From JBMNNU01 sp050942695 (GTDB lineage: Bacteria > Chloroflexota > UBA6077): 14,346 bases of DNA. The stretch lies in contig JBMNNU010000059.1 in the NCBI GenBank assembly GCA_050942695.1, positions 1 through 14,346 on the forward strand, read 5' to 3'. The notes beneath the pieces are model-generated. The model searched no databases. It was not told where the DNA came from and saw nothing but the letters and a program-made list of their open reading frames with translations. Position 1 is the stretch's first letter; the number at the start of each line of letters is the position of its first letter. Of this stretch, positions 7,320 through 12,822 are shown piece after piece. A program made the translations under genes and the position numbers.

Positions 7320-7377
7320 TACAGGGCGCTCTGCCCTGCGGTCCCCTCAAAAAGTAGCACAGGGGGCTCTGCCCTGT
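7318..7377. repeat. Tandem pair of short palindromic repeats
   Basis: Two related units follow the transporter stop. The first has CAGGGC/GCCCTG arms at 7322-7327 and 7333-7338; the second has ACAGGG/CCCTGT arms at 7359-7364 and 7372-7377. Both contain CTCTGCCCTG and each is introduced by GTAG(T/C)ACAGGG. The linker CTCAAAAAGTAG (7347-7358) is nearly repeated at 712-723 beside the methyltransferase. The remaining intergenic DNA, 7378-7534, shows no gene, hairpin or promoter I can support. Confidence 0.6.
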
Positions 7378-7534
7378 CGCCCTCGTTGGCATACGCCATC
7401 CCGGATAATGCAGGTCAACGTGGACGGCATGGCACTGGGCCCTGGGCTACGGACGTGAGAAGCCCGAAATATTGGTGTCACCCTATGCCGGCCTGAGTAC
7501 CACGGGCCAGCATCGTAGTGTCTCAACTCCTACA

Positions 7535-8428
7535 TCACAGTAACCCCAGATCGACCAGTGCGTCCCGTATGCCCTGCCTCTCCTGATCCGTCAGGTCAGG
7601 AAGCGGGCGGCGAACCGGCCCTGCAGGATACCCCAGCATGGTGAGCGCCTCCTTGGCAGGCGCAACGCATCCCGGTTTGTACTCGAGGAGGCGGTCGATC
7701 AACTGCAGCCTCATGTACAGCCTCAAAGCTTCGTCCCGTTTACCCTGCTGGAAGAGGTCGTATACCTCCACTACCTGCTTAGGGATAACGGAGGCCGCTG
7801 CGGAAAAGATACCCGCCACTCCGACGCAGAGCGCGGGATAGAACTGACTATCGATGCCAGTGGTGACCGCCATCTTGTTCCCTACTAACCGCAAGAGCTC
7901 CACCAACTCACTCATGTTGTAGTTGCTCTGCTTAATGCCGATGATTCGCTCGTGGTCGGCTAGACGAGCGATGGTCATTGCCGATAGGTTGTTGCCCGTA
8001 TTAAGTGGATTGTTGTACAAGATTACCGGCAGCGCTCCACGGTCGGCGATGTCCATGTAAAAGTCATATAGAGAGTCCTCGGGAAGCGTGTAATAGTATG
8101 GGGGGGCGACTATGGCAGCGCTTGCCCCTGCTTCCGCTGCGTCGTCCATCAGGAGTAGTGTTTCCTGGTTGCTACAGGCGGCGGTGCCTGCGATGACGGG
8201 TATGCGCCCGTTGACCTGTTCGGCGATCAATCGGGTTACATACTTTCTTTCATCTTGAAGGAGATGAGGGAACTCTCCTGTCTCCCCTGCGGCCATGATA
8301 GCGTGAACTCCGTTGGTCACCAGGTATTCGGTGATCGTTTCGATTGCAGGTGAGCTTACCTGCCCGTTCTCGTCGAAAGGGGTTACGATGGTGGCGATAA
8401 CGCCCTTAACATCGGCAGATGTGAGCAT
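7535..8428 (-). CDS. DapA/NanA-family class I aldolase (substrate uncertain)
   Basis: This 297-residue TIM-barrel protein belongs to the dihydrodipicolinate synthase/N-acetylneuraminate lyase superfamily, which forms a pyruvate Schiff base on lysine. The frame shows GVIATIVTPFDENGQV (residues 9-24), GETGE (48-52) at the pyruvate carboxylate site, VILYNNPLNTG (135-145) with Tyr138, and IGIKQSN (163-169) with Schiff-base Lys166. In true DapA the GTTGE motif carries Thr44 and YNxPxRTG carries Arg138 (E. coli numbering), which holds aspartate semialdehyde. Here these are Glu49 and Asn143, so another aldol or lyase reaction is more likely. The frame is open further upstream, but the ATG at 8428 has GGAGG five bases before it and matches family length. 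It is divergent from the MBL hydrolase. Gene callers may label it dapA, which I would not. Confidence 0.9.
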   Translation of the reverse strand: MLTSADVKGVIATIVTPFDENGQVSSPAIETITEYLVTNGVHAIMAAGETGEFPHLLQDERKYVTRLIAEQVNGRIPVIAGTAACSNQETLLLMDDAAEAGASAAIVAPPYYYTLPEDSLYDFYMDIADRGALPVILYNNPLNTGNNLSAMTIARLADHERIIGIKQSNYNMSELVELLRLVGNKMAVTTGIDSQFYPALCVGVAGIFSAAASVIPKQVVEVYDLFQQGKRDEALRLYMRLQLIDRLLEYKPGCVAPAKEALTMLGYPAGPVRRPLPDLTDQERQGIRDALVDLGLL

Positions 8429-8474
8429 AGCGGCCTCCATAACAAAGGATGTCGCAGTTAAATGTATTAACTTC

Positions 8475-8503
8475 ATGCTAGCATCCGCTAATAAGAGCGT
8501 CAA
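8475..8503 (-). promoter_or_regulatory. Promoter of the aldolase gene
   Basis: On the minus strand TTGACG (8503-8498) and TAGCAT (8480-8475) are separated by exactly 17 bases, a good sigma-70 promoter. The -10 lies in the 10-bp palindrome ATGCTAGCAT (8475-8484). The inverted repeat GTTAA-N5-TTAAC (8457-8471) covers the expected start site near 8468, a common operator position for a repressor. The leader would be about 40 bases. Confidence 0.6.
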
Positions 8504-8568
8504 GGCGATATGCGGCACTGGGTCTGAGCAGCGCCAGGTGCTCTGCACCATGTTTCTCGCCGGTATAC

Positions 8569-8597
8569 TTGTTAACCTAGGCTTCCGAGTATAGGAT
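8569..8597 (+). promoter_or_regulatory. Putative promoter of the MBL-fold hydrolase gene
   Basis: TTGTTA (8569-8574) and TAGGAT (8592-8597) have a 17-base spacer; each matches four of six consensus bases. The -35 overlaps the palindrome GTTAAC (8571-8576), which resembles the GTTAA half-sites at the divergent aldolase promoter. The start site would be near 8604, about 70 bases before the ATG. Confidence 0.4.
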
Positions 8598-8676
8598 AGA
8601 GTAGGCAAAGCTGGGAAATAAGATGGTCTCAGCTTCATTCAGGTGAGCGGACTGGATAAAAACGGAGGTAGCAGCG

Positions 8677-9642
8677 ATGCAGGTAGCGCGAGTACACGAC
8701 AAGATCTACAGGATCATGGCGCCGTTTGGTGAGGGGGGCACCGTATTCCTCTATCTGCTTAAGGGTGATAGTGTAGCCCTCGTCGACACTGGAGTGGCGA
8801 AGGCGCCCCAGCAGTATCTTACCTCTGCCTTAGCCCAGTTGGGAATGAGCCTCTCCGATGTGGATTTAATCCTCAATACCCATGCTCACCTTGACCATGC
8901 GGGCGGTAATCTAGCTGTGAAAGCCGCATCTACTGGCTCCATCCATCTGCACTCGGGCGATCAGTTCATGGCCGAATCCACGGATGCCCAGGTGGAGTTC
9001 ATGAATAAACCTCTCCGCGCCCTTGGCTTTTCGGAGAGCATCTTGCGCCAGCGAAAAGAATACATTATCGAATGCGCAGGGCAAGCCGCTGGCGTCGATA
9101 GATTGCTGTCTGATGGAGACGTGTTGGAGCTGGGCGCCGGGATAAAACTGAGCGTGCTCCACTGTCCGGGCCACACGCCTGGTTCGGCCTGTTACTACTG
9201 GGAATCTGAAGGAGTATTGTTTACAGGCGACGCTATTCAAGGGTTAGGTTCGAGGCCCGGTAGTTATCCGCTCTACTTCGACGCACCCAACTACCGCAAC
9301 TCCCTGGAAACCCTAGCGCAACTGGATTTTCGATTGCTCTGCCTGGGGCATGCATATTTGGGAGGCAGCCCTATCAACGAGCCAACCCGTACTGCAGAGG
9401 ATGGCAGATTACTCCTGAGCGAATCGAAGAGAGCAGCAGATTGTCTGCACAGGGCAGTATCAGATGCAATCGATCGAAAGCCGTCTGCCAGTCAGGGAGA
9501 AATTGCCATCGAAGCTCTCTCGGAGTTGGCCTATCACATACCGCAGTTGCTGGTGAGGCAGACCCGTATACCTATCCACGGTGGACCTACACTGGTGGCC
9601 CACATCGATGCGGCCAAGATGGGTAGTTACCCCTCCGTATAG
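8677..9642 (+). CDS. Metallo-beta-lactamase-fold hydrolase
   Basis: This 321-residue protein carries the complete metal site of the MBL superfamily. THAHLDH (residues 68-74) supplies His69, His71, Asp73 and His74. HCPGHTPG (162-169) supplies His166, GDA (184-186) supplies Asp185, and CLGHA (222-226) supplies the last His225. Two zinc or iron ions would therefore be bound. An N-terminal GTVFLYLLKGDSVALVDTG strand pair is typical of the glyoxalase II-like group. A C-terminal helical region after 240 is family-variable. The substrate is unknown: thioesters, lactones and phosphodiesters are all possible. GGAGG lies eight bases before the ATG, which is a good start. It is divergent from the aldolase, suggesting shared control and perhaps one catabolic route. 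There is no signal peptide, so it is cytoplasmic. It converges with the S1-domain gene. Confidence 0.93.
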   Translation: MQVARVHDKIYRIMAPFGEGGTVFLYLLKGDSVALVDTGVAKAPQQYLTSALAQLGMSLSDVDLILNTHAHLDHAGGNLAVKAASTGSIHLHSGDQFMAESTDAQVEFMNKPLRALGFSESILRQRKEYIIECAGQAAGVDRLLSDGDVLELGAGIKLSVLHCPGHTPGSACYYWESEGVLFTGDAIQGLGSRPGSYPLYFDAPNYRNSLETLAQLDFRLLCLGHAYLGGSPINEPTRTAEDGRLLLSESKRAADCLHRAVSDAIDRKPSASQGEIAIEALSELAYHIPQLLVRQTRIPIHGGPTLVAHIDAAKMGSYPSV

Positions 9643-9729
9643 CCAAGCAAAGCTGCAGCTACGATGAAGGTTGATATGAGGTAGTCATTTCGCGATGGCT
9701 TTTGCTCGATTCACGCAATCGAATTCCGG

Positions 9730-10443
9730 CTATTGTTTGTTCGAGCGGTACTTCTCCATCAGCATCTCGTGCGCCTTCTTCGCCTTTGAGCCCCTGTCGT
9801 TGCGCCTGGTGGAGTTGCCGCTCTTAGCCTCTTGCTCTCTTAGACGCCCGTAGGCTCGCTCGAAAGCCGCGGCCATGGCGGTGATCATCGGCTCGTTGGA
9901 GCGTGTTTTGGCTTCAACGTCGTAATGCTCCGCCTCCACGTCGTTGAGAGACAGCGCGATCCTGCTGCGATTCAAGTCGACTGAAACCACACGGGCTTTT
10001 ATCTCGTCCCCCACTTTGACCACGTCTTCGACGCGGCGAACGCGATAGGGAGCGAGTTCGGAGATGTGGATCAGGCCATCACGTCGCTCAGCCAGCCCCA
10101 GGTCGACGAAAGCACCGTACCTCTCGATGCGGGTGACCTTGCCTTCCACGACAGCGCCTGGTTGAAGATCCGCAAGTCGAGGGGCTGCTGGTTTGGCTGG
10201 GGCCGCCTCCTTCGGTTTTGCCTCCTCGGATTTGGGCTCCTCTGACTTAGGCTCCTCTGACTTGGCCGTCTCCGGGGTTTCGGCTTCCGCGGCGGGCGCC
10301 GCCTCGGCGATCGTGCCCTCCTCAGTCGCCTGAGGTTCGGCAACGACTTCAGCGTTTACCGGCTGTTCGGGTTTCTCGGCAGCCTCGATAGGCTGACCGT
10401 TGGGTTGGGATAGGGTTGTTTCCTTCGAAGTAAGGTCTTCCAA
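9730..10443 (-). CDS. S1 RNA-binding domain protein with charged N-terminal tail
   Basis: This 237-residue protein has one S1 (OB-fold) domain at about residues 95-168: LQPGAVVEGKVTRIERYGAF, VDLGLAERRDGLIHISELA, VKVGDEIKARVVSVD and RIALSLND are the standard strands. S1 domains bind single-stranded RNA in ribosomal protein S1, polynucleotide phosphorylase and related factors. The first 90 residues are low-complexity Glu/Ala/Pro/Lys, with tandem KSEEP units near 63-75, and are probably disordered. The C-terminal third has EPMITAMAAAFERAYGRL followed by a basic tail rich in Lys and Arg. The start is TTG at 10443, with AGGAG eight bases upstream. A consensus extended -10 lies further upstream. 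It probably acts in translation or RNA handling in the cytoplasm; the exact target cannot be told. Confidence 0.93.
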   Translation of the reverse strand: MEDLTSKETTLSQPNGQPIEAAEKPEQPVNAEVVAEPQATEEGTIAEAAPAAEAETPETAKSEEPKSEEPKSEEAKPKEAAPAKPAAPRLADLQPGAVVEGKVTRIERYGAFVDLGLAERRDGLIHISELAPYRVRRVEDVVKVGDEIKARVVSVDLNRSRIALSLNDVEAEHYDVEAKTRSNEPMITAMAAAFERAYGRLREQEAKSGNSTRRNDRGSKAKKAHEMLMEKYRSNKQ

Positions 10444-10497
10444 TGCTCGGACTCCTGAATCGGGATTGATGGCGGCTTGTAGCCAGCCCGAACACTT

Positions 10498-10506
10498 ATT
10501 ATAGCA
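10498..10506 (-). promoter_or_regulatory. Extended -10 promoter for the S1-domain gene
   Basis: TGCTATAAT on the minus strand is a full extended -10 element. No good -35 is seen, which extended -10 promoters tolerate. The start site near 10491 would leave a leader of about 48 bases. This gives the S1 gene its own promoter downstream of the HD-GYP gene. Confidence 0.55.
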
Positions 10507-10557
10507 GCCTTCGTACTCATCCTTCCCATTGAGCGGTAGTCGAATTTGCCTTTGTTG

Positions 10558-11856
10558 TCATTCGATCGAATTAGACGCCCTTGCTATCCGCGCAGCAACG
10601 GACTGAGAGAGCTGCTGGGGCTCGAGGATTTTGAGGAAGACGGCCAGAAGAGCCGGGTCTAATCGCTTTCCGCCCATGGTTTTCAGTTGTTCCACAGCAA
10701 TAGGATCGTAGGGCAGGGCAACCTCCCCGTTGGCCATACAGAGGCAATCATAAGTATCTGCCACCGCCAGTATCCTGGCTCCCAGGGGAATAGCCTCACC
10801 TGAATGATTTTTGGATGTCCGGCTTCCATCGTACCAGTCGTGGTGGTAGCGTATGGGTTGCTCTGCCTCTTCGAAAGCCGGAATTTCCCTGGCAATCAAT
10901 GCCCCCATCTGAGCATGCTGCTTCAGGCTGTAGAACTGGTAGTCTGTGGGGTCGCCTCTACAGGAGAGCAATTCTGTCGAGAGGTCGTCACCCCCCAGTT
11001 TACCGATGTCGTGGATCAGGGCCGCTCGGCGGAGCACCTCCACGTCGGCTGTGGCGAGGCGAAGCTGCTTGGCAATCCTCACGACATAGTCGGCCACACG
11101 CTGCGAGTGTTGGAAGGTAAAGGGATTGCGCCTGTCGAGGACCTCGGCGATGATCTCTATTGCGTGAATTACCTGTTGCTGTTTCAGCCTGGTCAGGCTG
11201 AGGAGCTGGTAGACGGCCACGGCTGGTACGAGCAGAAGAAAGGCGTAAAGCGCTCCTTGCTGCCAGGCTGCAACCCCTAGCACTGCGAGCAGCGTCATCA
11301 AGATGCACTGGATATAGACCTCTCGCCAGTTAGCAACGTAGGTTTTAAAGAAAGGTTCTCCGTAGCGTGCAGCTACAGCGACGGTGATCAGCGCGCTACT
11401 TACCAGCCAGTAGCTGCTGGCAGAGAGGCAGAGCGCTTTGATGTTTCCCCAGCTATCAAGGGGTAATAGGGTCCGGTCGGCAATCTCGTTGTAAAGCAAA
11501 GCAGCCAACCATATGCTGAGCACGTTGGATCCCACGCTGAAGAAGATGTTCCAGAGCCGACGGCGCAGCGCCAATCCATATACCATGGAGACGACTGCCG
11601 CCAGGAGGCAGACCTGGGGAGGACTTGCCAGGAATACCGCCATCAACAGGACAGCGCCCGTCAGATTGATCCTGCTGTGGCTGTACACCATAGGCATTTC
11701 GTAGATGCCCGCCAGGATGCCCGCTATCGTAAGGGTAGCCAAGAGGAGCAGGTCTTGTGAGTCGATATGCCAGGGGAAGGTGAACAGCAGGACTCCCATT
11801 CCTCCTGCTATCACCATCAGGATGTGGATTCGGATGCGGTAGGGGAAATCCTTCAT
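10558..11856 (-). CDS. Membrane-bound HD-GYP-type protein with degenerate GYP motif
   Basis: This 432-residue protein has a hydrophobic N-terminal half (about residues 10-222, six to eight membrane segments) joined by a short helix to a cytoplasmic HD-GYP-like domain. HD-GYP enzymes hydrolyse cyclic di-GMP to GMP. The metal ligands are largely present: His250 in TFQHSQRVADY, His282-Asp283 in ALIHDIGKLG with Lys286, His314 in LKQHAQMG, His338-His339 in RYHHDWYDG, and Asp367 in ILAVADTYD. Two features depart from the family. HHE reads HHD, and the GYP itself is replaced: after DGS the sequence is RTSKN at unchanged spacing. GYP is not a metal ligand but helps interaction with partners, so activity is plausible but unproved. 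The N-terminal domain probably senses a membrane or envelope signal. The ribosome site is weak. It lies 250 bases downstream of a gene with a c-di-GMP riboswitch, on the same strand. Confidence 0.88.
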   Translation of the reverse strand: MKDFPYRIRIHILMVIAGGMGVLLFTFPWHIDSQDLLLLATLTIAGILAGIYEMPMVYSHSRINLTGAVLLMAVFLASPPQVCLLAAVVSMVYGLALRRRLWNIFFSVGSNVLSIWLAALLYNEIADRTLLPLDSWGNIKALCLSASSYWLVSSALITVAVAARYGEPFFKTYVANWREVYIQCILMTLLAVLGVAAWQQGALYAFLLLVPAVAVYQLLSLTRLKQQQVIHAIEIIAEVLDRRNPFTFQHSQRVADYVVRIAKQLRLATADVEVLRRAALIHDIGKLGGDDLSTELLSCRGDPTDYQFYSLKQHAQMGALIAREIPAFEEAEQPIRYHHDWYDGSRTSKNHSGEAIPLGARILAVADTYDCLCMANGEVALPYDPIAVEQLKTMGGKRLDPALLAVFLKILEPQQLSQSVAARIARASNSIE

Positions 11857-11948
11857 CGGTTGTTCCGTAGCCTCGCCTCTATCGCAGGTAGCCTTCCATC
11901 CAAAGAGCTCTCAATCGCCCGGCTAATAATTCGCGACAACATCACGCG

Positions 11949-11975
11949 CGCCCGTCTCGAATTTCGAGACGGGCG
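11949..11975. repeat. Intergenic palindrome upstream of the HD-GYP gene
   Basis: CGCCCGTCTCGAA and its reverse complement flank a single central T, giving a 13-bp near-continuous palindrome. It lies between the HD-GYP start and the end of the GWDYGD gene, both on the minus strand. No T-run follows on either strand, so it is not a typical terminator. No other feature is supported in 11857-12105. Confidence 0.6.
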
Positions 11976-12105
11976 GCCATGCTGCGCTGCTCCTGTTTTG
12001 TTGGCTCCTGAGCTAACTCCGTTTTGGATCTCTAGGGCACAACCACTCGACGATTACCTACCGACTGCAAAGGAGATCGTCTTTAAGTCGGTTATGGCGC
12101 GAGAG

Positions 12106-12396
12106 CTAAGGCTTTGACTTGGATTTTGAATTCGACGAATTCGACTTGGGCTTGGATTGCCCCGGCGGGGTTTTTTTACACTTCTCGTCGCCGTAGTCCC
12201 AACCGTCTCCGTAATCCCAGCCATCTCCGTAGTCCCAGCCGCTGGGTGAATCTGTGACGCATTGGGTGTGGGGATTGCCTTTGCTCTTGCTGGAGGAGTC
12301 GCCGTAGTCCCATCCGGCCATCACCGCACTGGTGGATAGGGCCATTAGGAGAACAAACGTTAGCGACAACCATAGGGCCCGTACCGTTTTTCTCAT
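12106..12396 (-). CDS. Small secreted GWDYGD-repeat protein under c-di-GMP riboswitch
   Basis: This 96-residue protein begins MRKTVRALWLSLTFVLLMAL, a clear Sec signal peptide with likely cleavage after Ala27 (SAVMA/GWDYG). The mature 69-residue chain starts directly with GWDYGD (28-33), then a Ser/Lys-rich stretch, then three tandem GWDYGD copies (53-70), then EKCKKTPPGQ and a Lys/Ser/Asn tail. Two cysteines (46 and 73) flank the tandem block and could form a disulphide. The ATG has AAGGAGGTG (12409-12401) four bases upstream, as strong a ribosome site as exists. A cyclic di-GMP-I riboswitch lies 100 bases upstream on the same strand. I do not recognise the family. Trp/Tyr/Asp/Gly repeats suggest a surface, matrix or cation-binding role; a peptide precursor is possible but the Sec signal makes it less likely. 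The divergent neighbour is a secreted subtilase. Confidence 0.85.
   Translation of the reverse strand: MRKTVRALWLSLTFVLLMALSTSAVMAGWDYGDSSSKSKGNPHTQCVTDSPSGWDYGDGWDYGDGWDYGDEKCKKTPPGQSKPKSNSSNSKSKSKP
12187..12240 (-). repeat. Three tandem 18-bp units encoding GWDYGD
   Basis: Three in-frame 18-bp units, each reading GWDYGD with a few silent differences, lie head to tail; a fourth, separated copy is at 12298-12315. The silent changes show the repeat is not newly made and that the amino-acid sequence is under selection. Copy number may vary among strains without frameshift. Confidence 0.9.
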
Positions 12397-12499
12397 AGTG
12401 CACCTCCTTGCGTATTGGTCGAAAGGTTGGGCGACGCCTCATAAGCGATGGATCACTAAATGTGTGTAGGTCAGGAGGGAGCGGCGCTGCTGTATGCTT
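12397..12499 (-). promoter_or_regulatory. Expression platform and Shine-Dalgarno of the GWDYGD gene
   Basis: Between the aptamer and the ATG no terminator is seen, so control is probably of translation. The ribosome site AAGGAGGTG (12409-12401) can pair through AGGAGG with CCTCCT (12478-12473). The same segment, as CTCCTG (12477-12472), can instead pair with CAGGAG (12507-12502), which overlaps the closing P1 strand of the aptamer. The two pairings exclude each other, which is the expected form of a riboswitch that hides or frees the ribosome site. Confidence 0.55.
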
Positions 12500-12604
12500 C
12501 TCTCCTGCGGCAACCTGGCTATCCTCCATGCGCCGAAACGGCAGGTACGGATCCACGGCTTTGCGTCCCCACCTCTCGATGGGTTTGCCCTTTTCGATGG
12601 AGAA
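12500..12604 (-). promoter_or_regulatory. Cyclic di-GMP-I (GEMM) riboswitch aptamer
   Basis: Read on the minus strand this matches the GEMM-I aptamer. Closing stem P1 pairs TTCTCC (12604-12599) with GGAGAG (12505-12500). Then come GGGCAAACC, the hairpin CCCATC-GAGA-GGTGGG with a GNRA tetraloop, the invariant GGACGCAAAGCC, a second arm with GCCG-TTT-CGGC at its tip, and GGATAGCCAGGTTGCCG closing the core. All conserved blocks occur in order with normal spacing. The ligand is cyclic di-GMP; discrimination from the cGAMP-selective variants needs position-level alignment. It lies 104 bases upstream of the GWDYGD gene in the same sense. I see no second aptamer. Confidence 0.9.
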
Positions 12605-12633
12605 TCTGGCGAACGATATTTGGTATCGTGGCA

Positions 12634-12661
12634 AGTTTATCCCGGAGGAACAACAAGTAAA
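12634..12661 (-). promoter_or_regulatory. Possible promoter of the riboswitch transcript
   Basis: On the minus strand TTTACT (12661-12656) and TAAACT (12639-12634) have a 16-base spacer, each matching four of six consensus bases. A start near 12627 would place the 5' end about 20 bases before the aptamer, a sensible distance. The remaining 12662-12800, upstream of the subtilase, has small AT-rich inverted repeats and no clear + strand promoter. Confidence 0.3.
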
Positions 12662-12822
12662 TAGCCCAAAAGTACTATTTTAGGAAAAGCGAACTTCTGC
12701 TATTTGGATAGCTATTCCTCGAAGTCCGCCAACCAACTGAGTTATCAGCTTCGCCCGTTAGCTCGATGAATTGTCCGTTGACGCGAGATTAGAACTGGCC
12801 TTAGTTGAAAGGAGATTCGATC

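Noticed and set aside
7378..7534. Short + strand frame of about 43 codons before the aldolase gene
   Set aside because: It has no start codon, no ribosome site and no similarity I can recognise.
8429..8638. 70-residue N-terminal extension of the aldolase
   Set aside because: It spans the predicted promoter and does not resemble the family; the ATG at 8428 has GGAGG at the right distance and gives normal length.
12160..12177. CCCC-GGC-GGGG followed by seven T on the + strand, like an intrinsic terminator
   Set aside because: The stem is only 4 bp and it lies inside the minus-strand GWDYGD gene, where the T-run is simply the complement of lysine codons. No + strand gene ends there.
12408..12683. 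Plus-strand ORFs across 12408-12683
   Set aside because: They are antisense to the riboswitch and its leader, without ribosome sites or recognisable domains.
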